From Boesenbergia rotunda (taxonomy: Eukaryota; Streptophyta; Magnoliopsida; Zingiberales; Zingiberaceae), in contig JAGFNQ010000961.1 of NCBI GenBank assembly GCA_024364735.1, positions 92,098 to 156,097 on the forward strand: a stretch of DNA of 64,000 nucleotides, written 5' to 3'. Below the pieces are notes generated by a model that saw only the letters and a program-made list of their open reading frames with translations, made no database searches and was not told the origin of the DNA. Shown in pieces: positions 1 to 9,897 of the stretch (position 1 is the first letter of the stretch; each line of letters opens with the position of its first letter). The position numbers and the translations under genes are program-made.

Positions 1-9
1 TAACATACT

Positions 10-222
10 TCCTTATCATCTTTCACTTTCTGATACTAGCAGTCAATAATAAAAAGTATACAAAACTACAACATATGAACTTCTTCATCATGCACTTACT
101 GATACTAGCAGTCAATAATGAAAAGCATGCAAAACTATAACATATGAACTTCTTCATCATGCACTTACTGATACTAGCAGTCAATAATGAAAAGCATGCA
201 AAACTATAACATATGAACTTCT
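10..222. repeat. 69-bp tandem repeat, about three copies
   Basis: The marker TGATACTAGCAGTC occurs at 31, 100 and 169, giving a period of exactly 69 bp. The second and third units are almost identical and the first is more diverged. It lies in the leader of G1. Confidence 0.9.
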
Positions 223-280
223 TACTTGGCAGGCGGCAGGATTGATGCTTGATGTCAGTGTGGCGGAAGGATGGAACTTT

Positions 281-292
281 GCTCTGATACCA
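281..292 (-). promoter_or_regulatory. Primer-binding site of G1
   Basis: The minus strand reads TGGTATCAGAGC, complementary to the 3' end of initiator tRNA-Met, three bases inside the LTR edge. It fixes the orientation of G1 as minus. Confidence 0.9.
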
Positions 293-457
293 CTCTGTGA
301 CGACCCGCCTTCTCTACCTTAGACGGATCGTTACTTAATTAACTAAGCTTTAAGTTACTACTACTTGACTTCCTTTAACTTGCTGTAAATTTTTTTTTCT
401 TCCTTCTCTTTTTTTTTCAAAAAAAACAAAACAACTTTCATTTTATTTGCTTTGCAA

Positions 458-513
458 GGAATTGACCCCTAGACCTCTTAGTTGTAACACTAGAGCACTA
501 ACCAACTGCTCTA
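458..513 (-). other. tRNA-like module (A and B boxes) in G1 LTR, sense
   Basis: On the minus strand TAGAGCAGTTGG (A-box-like, starting at 513) is followed 45 nt later by GGGTCAATTCC (B-box-like, starting at 468), preceded by AAGAGGTC. It is close to the spacing and consensus of internal Pol III promoters of tRNA genes, with one mismatch in each box. It is followed by a T-rich tract. No complete cloverleaf is evident, so it is not called a tRNA gene. Confidence 0.6.
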
Positions 514-536
514 TACCATTTCCTTTCAAATGGTAC

Positions 537-688
537 CAGTCGACTGCTATATAGCCAGTCGACTAGTATCGGCCACAGCAAGTTTCTGGGCGCGGCACCA
601 GTCGACTGGCCTCTTGGCAGTCAACTGGTGCATCGAACAGAAGCTACTGTTCGATAGGGCAGTCGACTGGTCCTGTACCAGTCGACTG
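537..688. repeat. CAGTCGACTG palindrome cluster in G1 LTR
   Basis: Perfect ten-base palindromes CAGTCGACTG lie at 537-546, 599-608, 660-669 and 679-688, with degenerate copies at about 556 and 618. Two more perfect copies are at 2387-2396 and 2406-2415 near the other end of the LTR. A hairpin CGAACAG...CTGTTCG lies between copies at about 634-653. Confidence 0.9.
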
Positions 689-2284
689 GCACGCCTGAAA
701 ACCTACATTTCAGAATCTGAATTCATCTCCAAACATTCACCAAAACACATACTTTCGAGCCATTACAAAATCATGACACCATTTCTAACTCTATACTAGT
801 TTTCTGAACAATTTAGCCAATCAAAACGAATCCATAAACTTGAAATTAGAACTTTGCGGATTTAGCAAGTTATGAAAAACTATATAACTTTAGGCTAAAG
901 TTTTATCAACTCTTGACTTCATGCGGAAATAAAATAGTTATTCATACTCAACACGACTAAGACATGAAACTATATGTTTCTAAACATTAACTTTACTAAT
1001 AGGAAATAAAATAGATTATTCATACTCAACACGACTAAGACATGAAACTATATGTTTCTAAACATTTAACTTTACTATACTCAACCCAAACACTCTTCCA
1101 CGGTTCCACCGCCACTGAGCACCAATGCAAGTCCTGTCGCCTCCCAACTTACACCTTTTCTTTTCCTTTATCTGCAATAGAAGGAAAAATGCAACTAATA
1201 AGCACAATGCTTAGTAAGTAAATCCCTACTCACAAAAATCACATATCGATACTAAACATGCTCATTTCAAAGGATGCTTTAAAAACTTTACTTGCTCAGA
1301 ATACTTACAACTAAACATGCTTACAACTTGAAATACTTTATCATGCTTGCAATGTATCAAATTACACATGAACTAAAAACACTTACTAATAAAAGAAACA
1401 CTCACACATATACTTATATACTTGAAAATATCATAATCAACTTTCTCTTAGGCCTTGACATTGTACCATGGTATCAATGTACCAATGCGCGCTTTTCTAA
1501 TAAGTTGCGAGGTAGCTAGCCACCGCTCCCTATTAGAACTTTACTTTCTAACTTTCTATGGGCCTTACATTTGCCCGGTACATGTCTCTTTCTCAAAGTA
1601 AAATACTTTTCTTACTTACCATACTTAAACTTATCACTTTACTTATTTTTTTGCATAAGTTTGCATGCTAAAAACCTTTACTTTTCTCACTTTAACTTTC
1701 CATGGAGCATCTTGTGTGCTCCTTAACTCAAATTCACTTTTAGGTCTTTTCGAAAGTATAAAAACTCATCATGCTTGGCCTACTTACATTCAATACAAAC
1801 AAATTGAATTTCCAACATGCTAAAACATACAACTTCAATAGCTAAAACATAGAATAGCAAAATTCTCTCAACCATGCTTCTATTTTCCGAAAACTAGGGT
1901 TCTACAATGAGAATTTCGAAACGAAACTACTCCTATTGCAGGTGAGCGATTTACTTACATCGGTCTTGAAGAAAACTCACAAAAACAGGGAGAAAAACTC
2001 CCTACGAAATCCTTTCCCCTCCTTCTTGTGAAAAACTTCCACCTTTAGCCCTAGGAAGCAACCCTAGGTCTTCTCTACTCAAGGGGAAAGGTGAAGAAGA
2101 AGAAGAAGAAGAAGAACCCTTGAATTCGCCTCCTCTCCTCGCCTCTCTTCCCTGTTCACGCGCCGACCACAACCCTAGCCTCCCCTTTCCATCGCGACTT
2201 AAGCGGCTTAATATACCTCTTAATGAAAAGGCTTAACTACACTACAACATTATTTCTCTCCTCCCTTTTCTGTGCTTGATACCC

Positions 2285-2340
2285 TAGCCCAGCTGGTTTC
2301 TGCTTTAGCCATGAACCGAAGAGGTCGCGGGATCAAATCT
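2285..2340 (+). other. tRNA-like module in G1 LTR, antisense to the element
   Basis: TAGCCCAGCTGG at 2285-2296 matches the A-box consensus TRGYNNARNNGG at every position. GGATCAAATCT (from 2330) fits a B box, 45 nt downstream, and GAAGAGGTC precedes it as in the other modules. A CAT triplet lies between the boxes. The placement, antisense and about 200 bp from the LTR 5' edge, recurs in G2 and G3. Confidence 0.65.
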
Positions 2341-2542
2341 CTCCACGCCCACTTAACTCTTTATTTTTCTTTCTCTCCCGCGGCACCAGTCGACTGCCAC
2401 GATGGCAGTCGACTGATACCCTGAACAGCCAACTTCCCAGCCTAAAATTTCTTCCTTTTCTCCTCCTATTTAATTTCTAAAAATACTAGAAAAATTTCAG
2501 TAAAATTCCTATTAATATATATGAAAAGTACTGGGTATTACA

Positions 2543-3051
2543 AATTATAGGTCTAGTGCATAGTCCCTGCGTTCAAACCGCTCCAAATCATCTCATGCCT
2601 CTGACTAAATAGTAAGCGCTAAATAGTTTAGACATTACCTAAAAAAGCCAGGAGATAATGGTTGATGTTCATTTTGGTGGAGAGGAGAGGGGTTCACCGG
2701 AGAAGGTGGCTGCCATTGGGAGTATTGGAACGACTACCAATGGAGTGACTACCAATGAGCATATTGGAGTGACAATGACAGAGAGGGAATTTAGGGTTTA
2801 AGGTTATGCTACAGAATGATTTAGGAAGGGGGTGGAGGAGTGTTTCGCAGAGGATGATGTAGGAGGGCTGAGGAGAGTTTCGTGGAAGAGGGAAAGGAGG
2901 GTTGAGGAGGCTTTTCGTAGAGAAATGGGTGTCGAGATGAGGGTTTTCGTAGATTTGGTTTTCACAAAGAAGAGGCTATAGTGAAAAAAACTCAGAGAAG
3001 AGGGTTTTGCGAAAAAAAAGCTTCCACGGTGAGACACTTGACAGAAGAAAG
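2543..3051. other. Unassigned flank between G1 and S1
   Basis: This stretch is the host of both G1 and S1. It is purine-rich on the plus strand from about 2690, with loosely repeated GAGGAGGGTT-like words. I see no conserved protein motif; open frames on the minus strand are low-complexity and overlap the S1 LTR edge. It could be a remnant of an older repeat. Confidence 0.4.
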
Positions 3052-4306
3052 TGTGGGATCGGATTGAATCGATAGAGGGGGGTGAATATCGATCGTAAAA
3101 ATTTTCAGAGAAAGAGAGCAATTACGCAGCGGAAACAGTAAAATCAATCGCTGACACGATTTCTTTTTACTTGGTTCGGAGTTGCGGTCGGCTTCTACTC
3201 CAAGGCCCACGGTCCTTGACCGTTTACGATGGGCAATTCTATATTCGAAAAGAGTTTACAAGTTGGAGTACAAATATAGAACTGAAAATGAAATTACAAC
3301 ACTTAAAAAATTAAACTTTTACCGATGACCGGAGAGGTTGGAAGTTCGGAGCAGCGGGTCATCGGCAGTGCTTGAATCGTGAGTACGGAGCTTGTCGGAG
3401 CATAGCGCTTGAACGAAAGTGTTGAGAGAGAGATTTGTAAGTTATTCTGAAGCCTTGGGGGTGAACCCCTATTTATACTAGTCAGTGGGGTGCCTGTGTT
3501 GATGGGGGCGCTTGACACGTGGCCTATCCTGCGAGAACTCTAATCCGCAGACTCGGCCAATGCTTATCCCTTCAACTGAGGCGCTTGAGCTGACTGGGGC
3601 ACCTGTGTTAACACAGGCGCCTAGCTTGACTTAGTCCAGAGGCTTGCGTGGCAGTTTGCTTCGAATGCTCTGTTTAACCCTTCACTGGGGCGCCTGTCTC
3701 AATACAGGCGCCTAGCCCAGCTAGGGCACCTCACTCCGTTGAGGCGGCTGAGTGCAGAAAACTCCTTCCATTCGTTCCTGCAACCAGGGTTAGTTCCAAA
3801 GATATACAAAGCATACAAATGATAAGATTAGAACATTATTTACAGCCTGAGCTGTCTTGGTTCTGACTTTGGGTCTCCCAAATGAAACCCTAGGTCGAAC
3901 CGATGCCTAATGATCCCTCCTACGAGGAACGTGTCCTCACCTACTTCTCTCGGGAGAATTTACCTTTTTGCCAACCGGCTCCTCCAGTTGGACTTTTGTC
4001 CAGCTTCACTCACCAGGTCTTCGGTGCCCAGTCCTCGACCCGGTCTTAGTGCCCAACTTCACTCACCAGGTCTTCGGTGCCTAGTCCTCGACCAGGTCTT
4101 CGTGCCCAACCTTACGTCAGGACTTAGTTGCCCAGCCCGCGGCCAGGACTTAGTGCCCAATTCATAAAATCAGGACTTAGTACCTAGTGTACCTAGGACT
4201 TTCCTGCACACTTAATAAACTTGTTAGATCACAACCAAATCTTAACTTCTGAACCCTTTGTCATTATCAAAACATAGGTTCGACTTTGGTGCTTCCGGCA
4301 CCAACA
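3052..4306 (-). repeat. S1 3' LTR (1255 bp)
   Basis: It runs from TGTGGGATCGG to GGCACCAACA. On the minus strand it holds tandem units of about 25 bp (about 4010-4190), a series of GGCGCC-centred palindromes (about 3480-3750) and a TATA-like TATAAATAGG just upstream of a GGGGTTCACCCCC-type hairpin (about 3455-3480). The full U3-R-U5 layout matches S3 and S5. Confidence 0.88.
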
Positions 4307-5793
4307 ATCTCTCCCTTTTTGATTTATGGCAACACGGTTCAAAAAGTTAAGTTAAAATAACATATTATAGCAATCTAACAACAGTAAGTAAATAAATTCA
4401 TTTATCTCCCCCTGAAAAGGTTCTCCCCCTGAAATTTCCAATGTCATGCAGGTTTTTGTAAAACTTTCTAAGTGTTAAGTGTTTTTCAAAATTTAGCAAA
4501 AAGCTTTAAGTTTTTGACTAAAGGTTTTTCAAAGACGAGCAAAAAGCACTCATAAACTTTTAGACAATTTTTGAAAAGGTTTTGTAAGTCTAATACCTTG
4601 TACTTAACAACTTTTGAAAAAAAATTTACTTAGGCAAGACAAATTTTGAAAACTGATTTCCCTTAAGAAGTTTCAATTTTGAGAACTTGGGAAAAATTTT
4701 CCAAACTTAGAAAGAGTTTGCTTAACAACATTTTCACCAAAAAATCTTTAACCATTATTTTTTAAACAAAATTTATTTACTAAGAAAAATTTACTTAGCA
4801 CCATTTGCCAAAAAGTTTTAGAAAGAAAAATTTAGCTCAGGCAAATTTTGTTTACTAAGAGAAATTTTCCTTAGAAATGTTTTTCAAAATACACTTAGAA
4901 ATTTTTGAAACCTTTTTGAAGTATTTTGAAAGTACCTAGAAATACTTAAAAAATTTAAAGTACTGAGAAACATTTTTAATGCACTCAAAAATACTTAGAA
5001 AAATTTGAATAAGTACTTAAAAAACTTTAGAAAAAAATTTGAGCTACTTAAAAACTGAGCATACTTTTTGAAAAAGAGATGGAAATTTTAAAAAATTTGA
5101 AAAAAAAAATTCCTTCTTTCTTTTGTTTATGGAAATTTTAAAAAATTTAAAAAAAAATTCCTTCTTTCTTTTGTTTCTCTCCCCCTTTGCCATATATCAA
5201 AAAAAATGATAACACTTATTGCAGGTAAATTAGAGCTAGTCAAATATTTGTAATTATGTATTGAACCAACTCTAATGATAAGAAAAATGGACCAACCCAA
5301 ATTAAACTGATCTTGTTCGGGTCCTGTCTAACCCAATTAGCTACTTACTAACTATTATAAAATAGTAGCTTTCACTAGGATTAGTCAAGTTAAGTGATCT
5401 GATCAAGTTAGAGTTTCTAAGCTTGACACTTAACCTGATTGTTGTTCAACTTGTATTTATTGCCCCAATTACTGCAGATGCACTGACTTAAAGCATCTTG
5501 AATCAAGGCATAGACCTAAGCATCTCAACCCAGTCTAGGTTATCAATCAAAAGTACCCTAAGGTGCTTGTGAGATGCTGGCTTCTAGATCTATAGGTGCA
5601 TGCAGTTCTAGGGTTAGGACCTAAGCTAAGTCCATTTGCACAAAAACCCTAGTTTTGAAGGGGGTAGTTTTTGAAAGAAAACTAAGTCGAAAAATCATTT
5701 TAAATTTTAAAAACTTGATCAAAGAAATGATTTTTCAAATTGCTAATTTTCTAAAAAATAGGAAAATTTTTAAGAAAACAATATAAAACAGTC
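4307..5793 (-). other. S1 non-coding region between pol and 3' LTR
   Basis: The polypurine tract abuts the LTR at 4307. Further CTCCCCC motifs lie at about 4404, 4421 and 5176, the repeated polypurine pattern known from Sireviruses. Between them is A/T-rich DNA of degenerate CTTAGAAAATTTT-like units. A block at about 5326-5650 is shared at high similarity with S3, S4 and S5. There is no open frame, so no envelope-like gene is supported. Confidence 0.7.
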
Positions 5794-8475
5794 CTATTCT
5801 ACTAAGCACAACCCTAACTGTCTTCTTAGTGAGCTAAACTCAGACTCAGGTAAGGGTTTGGTAAAGATGTCAGCTAAGTTGGATTTTAAGTCCAAATGCT
5901 TAAGTATTATTTCGCCCCTGGCTACATGATCCCTTACAAAATGATGTTTAACTTTTATATGTTTTGTTCGGGAATGTTGAATCGGATTCTTAGTCAAGTT
6001 GATTGAACTAATGTTATCAATAAAGACTTGGGTTTGGGTGTAGTCAAGCTGGAAGTCCTTAAGAGTGTGCAGCATCCACAAAAGTTGTGCTACACACTCT
6101 CCTAGGGCAACATATTCTGCTTCGGTTGTGGACAAGGCTATGTAGTGTTGCTTTCTACTACACCAGTTGACTAGGCTATGTCCTAATAATTGGCAACTTC
6201 CACTTGTACTCTTTCTATCTAATTTGCACCCAGCATAGTCAGAGTCAGAATATCTTGATAATTCAAAAGTGGAAGTCCTAGGTTACCAAATCCCTACATT
6301 TAGGGTACCCTTAATGTACCTAAGTACTCTTTTTAGGGCTGCTAAGTGGGATTCCTTAGCACAAGTTTGGTACCTAGCACGCATTCCTACAGAAAACAAG
6401 ATATCAGATCTACTAGCGGTTAAGTAAAGTAGACTACCAATTATGCTTCGGTATAACTTAAGATCTACAGACTTACCTTCAGGGTCATTATTAATTTTGA
6501 CATTTGTAGCCATAGGGGTACTTAAGCTTTTGGAATTATCCATTTTAAATTTCTGTATTAACTCTTTAGCATACTTGTATTGGTGAACATAATTACCATC
6601 TTTAGTCTGTTTAATTTGTAATCCTAAGAAAAAGTTGAGCTCACCTACCAAGCTTATTTCGAATTCACTTTCCATTATTTTTACAAATTCTTTTAGAAAG
6701 TTAGAGTTGGTGGATTCAAAAATTATATCATCAACATAAATTTGTGCAATAAAAATATCTTTTTCTAAGCTTTTAACAAAAAGTGTGGAGTCAATTTGAC
6801 CTTGGTTAAATTCCCTAGAAATTAGATAGGTTGATAACCATTCATACCATGCCCTAGGTACTTGTTTTAACCCATAAAGTGATTTTCTAAGTTTAAAAAC
6901 ATAGTCAGATTTTTCTAGGTCCTCAAATCCTGGGGGTTGTCCTACATAAACTTCTTCTTTAATAAACCCATTCAAAAAGGCAGACTTGACAAACATCTAA
7001 TATAGCTTAAACCCTCTATAGGCTGCAAAGGCTAATAATATTCTAATTGACTCAAGTCTGGCTACTGGGGCATAGGTTTCTTTATAGTCTAACCCTTCGA
7101 CCTGACTAAACCCTTTAGCTACTAAGTGAGCTTTATTTCTAACAATTTCCTCTTGATCATTTAGTTTGTTTCTAAACACCCATTTAGTGTCTATAATAGA
7201 TTTGCCCTCAGGCTTAGGTACTAGTTCCCAGACTTGGTTTCGTTCAAATTGGGCTAACTCCTCTTGCATAGCTATGATCCAATCAGGGTCAGGTAGGGCT
7301 TCCTCTATAGTCTTAGGTTCAATTTTTGAAATTAATGCGATCTGACTAAGATTTCTATAGGAAGACCTAGTTCTGACTCCTAAGGTTGGATCACCCATAA
7401 TTTGATCAGAAGGGTGATTGAGTCTGGGTTTCTTGGTTCTTCTAGAACTAGGTTCAGCCTCAGGTCCGGCTGGACGGTTCGGTTCAGTGTTTGGTTCAAC
7501 TACTTGGGTCGGTTCAGTTATTGGTTCAGTTGATACCGCAGTAGTTGGTTCAAGGGTTAGTTCATTTAGAGGTTCAATCAGTGGTTCAATTGTTGGTTCA
7601 CTATCTTCCTGATCAATATTTGATTGGTTTAAGTTTTGATTATCAGTTTTTGGTTCAATTTCCTAATCAAAAATTAAGTTAGTAGTTTCTTCAATTTTGT
7701 GAGTTTGTTTATTATAAACCCTATAGGCCCTACTAGTTGTTGAATATCCTAAGAAGGTCCCTGGGGTTGACTTAGATTGAAACTTACCTAGGTTGTTCTT
7801 AGTGTTCAGGATATGGACTTTGCACCCAAAGACCCTTAGGTAGTGTAGGTTAGGCATTCTATGATAATATAGTTCATAAGGGGTTTTATTATGTCTTTTG
7901 TTAATTAGGACCCTATTTTGGATGTAGTATGACGTACTTACTGCTTCTGCCCAAAATTGGTTAGCTAGGTTATATTCATTCAACATGGTCCTAGCGGCTT
8001 CCTGAAGGGTTCTATTTTTTCTCTCCACTATCCCATTTTGTTAGGGGGTTCTAGGACAGGAAAACTCATGAATATACCCATTGATTTTGCAGAATTCCTC
8101 AAACCATTGATTTTCAAACTCTCCCCCGTGATCACTCTTAAGTCTCTTACTCTTAGTATTATTTTGGTTTTCAATTATTTTGCATAAGTCGATAAATAGA
8201 TTAAAGGTTTCATCCTTAGTTTTCAGGAACCTAGCCCAGGTAAATCTAGAGTAATCATCGATAATTACTAAGCAGTACCGATTCCCGCTTAGTGACTTGG
8301 CTCCATGTGAATCAAATAGGTCAAGGTGCAGGAGCTCAAGTATAGTTTGGGTTAAGTCTGATTGAATTGGTTTGTGAGTAGACTTAGTTTGTTTACCTTG
8401 TTTACATGAATTACAGATTGTGTTTTCAAAAATAAATATTTTAATTTTGAAAAACATGGTTAATTTTGAAGACAT
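5794..8475 (-). pseudogene. S1 pol remnant (integrase, RT, RNase H)
   Basis: One minus-strand frame runs through this interval and is broken by in-frame stops at 8041-8043, 7663-7665, 6997-6999 and 6283-6285. In order it encodes the integrase zinc-finger tail (NTICNSCKQGKQT), integrase core (HLDLFDSHGAKS, DDYSRFTW, SDHGGEFEN), integrase C-terminal part (8028 downwards), RT (WVFRNKLN, KARLVAKGFSQVEGLDY-like, YVDDIIFES) and RNase H (STTEAEYVALGE, RTKHIKVKHHFV), ending at GLCLVE. The protease and most of the GAG-pre-integrase domain, present in S3 and S5, are deleted. Stops at 8041 and 6997 fit CAA/CAG-to-TAA/TAG changes. Non-functional; confident. Confidence 0.9.
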
Positions 8476-8980
8476 TGAATTAATTTTGAAAATTTTATAA
8501 GGTTAAGTTTATTGACCTTGAAAAATGTGTTGAATCTAAGTTTAATTGAAATTTGTGTTAGATTTAAATTTAACAAATAGTAACTTGAATTTGAATTTCG
8601 AAAATTGGCTTCCAGGTCTTGGCGAGGCACGGAGGCCTTCTTTGGTCGTAGCCTTATTGGAGCAATAACTCTTTCCTTGACAAAGCCTTTTAACGAAATT
8701 TCATTTTCAAAATGACTTTTTGAAAAATTCTGGTCTAACTAGTTTGGGTCTTGGATCGGTAGCTTTGGCTAGTTCCACCAGACTAAACAAACCAAGTAGG
8801 GTACGCCTTACCTTACTTGACCTTATTAGAAGGGCTTCCCTAACGTACTATCATCTCACCTCCACCCAGTACTATGTTGTTCAAACTTCAGTTAAGTCTT
8901 TTGTCCTTAATCTAACCAGTCCTAAATCTAAGCATGATAATTAAAAATTGTAAAAAGAAAAAAGACATGCAAGCAAACAA
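8476..8980 (-). other. S1 gag-pol spacer
   Basis: A/T-rich spacer containing the conserved segment CTTGGCGAGGCAC...CTTGACAAAGCC (about 8618-8685), also found in S3 and S5. All frames have stops. Part of the pol side is lost by deletion compared with S5. Confidence 0.6.
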
Positions 8981-9672
8981 TTATCTAACTATAAATATGG
9001 TTTTTATATTGGCTCCCCCTGGACTATAGCCTTGATAGGGGTTAGGCAAGATGTGAATCTTATCCTTGGGGATCGAATACTGGTTTGGTCTAGCTTGTTT
9101 ATTTAAACATAGCTTGGGGACCCATGCTTGGACTCGGGTTCTAGGTTGGTTCAATACAGAATAATATGAGCGTTGTCTTGACGTGGTTCGATAACCGAGT
9201 CCGGATCGATTGAGTATGGACTTTTGTCTTCCAAGAATCATGTCAAGCTTCTTGGAACCTAAAGTAAATTGTTCCAAGGCAACTCTGAGCTCTTTGACTT
9301 GAGTTTTCAGGGAGGAATTCTCTTCCTCAAGTTCTTGGAAGTACCCTCGTGCAGCTCGATCAGCTTGTTCCAAAGCTCCTTCACGCTGTTGAAGGGTTCT
9401 ACCCGGTTCAGCTCCTCTTTTATTAAGCCGCATTGCAAAGTTTGAGTTGCCTTTGCGTCGGCCTCAATTTTCTTCTTCAATGGGTCATCCCACTCGGTAT
9501 AGTGTTGCACCACGCCTTGTACATTTTTTGGAATTTTCAGCCCAGACTGGATAATTATCCACATGCCCACCTGAGTTTTCAGGTGGACTTCCACCCTACT
9601 TTTCCAGTAGGAGAAATCTTCTCCACTGAAAAGAGGGGGTCTGGCGGTGTTGTATCCCACTTGCATGTCCAT
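8981..9672 (-). pseudogene. S1 gag remnant, internally deleted
   Basis: The N-terminal part (from MDMQVGYNTARPPLFSGEDF, ending near 9310) corresponds to the first 115 or so residues of Sirevirus Gag: FSYWKSRVEVHLKTQ and LWNKLIELHEGTS. It then joins the C-terminal coiled-coil part (ELEEENSSLKTQVKELRV) in another frame. The middle of Gag, with the CCHC zinc knuckle seen in S3 at about 20028-20070, is missing. The tail reaches SPGGANIKTIF. This copy cannot make a working capsid protein. Confidence 0.85.
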
Positions 9673-9883
9673 TAAAATTTTCTGAAAAAGAATTAAGAAA
9701 AAGAACTTGTTCCAAGACTGAGTCTTGGATTAGTAGTGCGGGAAGAATTTTTATAGCAGAAAATGATCGAGTGGTATTCCACCAACCTCGATTAATGAGA
9801 AAATTCGAGTGAGAAAAAAAATTTTAAATTCGTAAATCCGAAAAAAATCTCAAACTGGTGGTAGCACCAAGTTTGAGCCACCC

Positions 9884-9895
9884 GCTCTGATACCA
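9884..9895 (-). promoter_or_regulatory. Primer-binding site of S1
   Basis: TGGTATCAGAGC on the minus strand, two bases inside the 5' LTR edge at 9898; it is followed by GGGTGGCTCAAA as in S3. Confidence 0.9.
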
Positions 9896-9897
9896 CT

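Larger units (their letters stand above)
1..295 (-). mobile_element. G1 chromovirus: 5' leader (internal region)
   Basis: This is the untranslated leader next to the 5' LTR of a minus-strand Ty3/Gypsy element whose body lies left of the window. It ends at a primer-binding site abutting the LTR. The GC-richer stretch at 225-280 (CGGCAGG, then GATGCTTGATGT) resembles the same position of G2 (about 52520-52570), so G1 and G2 look like related lineages. It holds a 69-bp tandem repeat and no gene. Confidence 0.75.
296..2542 (-). repeat. G1 5' LTR (2247 bp)
   Basis: The LTR runs from TGTGACGACCCG next to the primer-binding site to GGGTATTACA at 2542, so it has TG...CA ends on both strands. The TGTRACGNCC terminus is shared with the LTRs of G2 and G3 and suggests one chromovirus lineage. 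It carries six perfect CAGTCGACTG palindromes, two tRNA-like modules on opposite strands and a GAA microsatellite (about 2095-2117). The partner LTR is outside the window, so the duplication at the insertion site cannot be checked. Confidence 0.85.
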
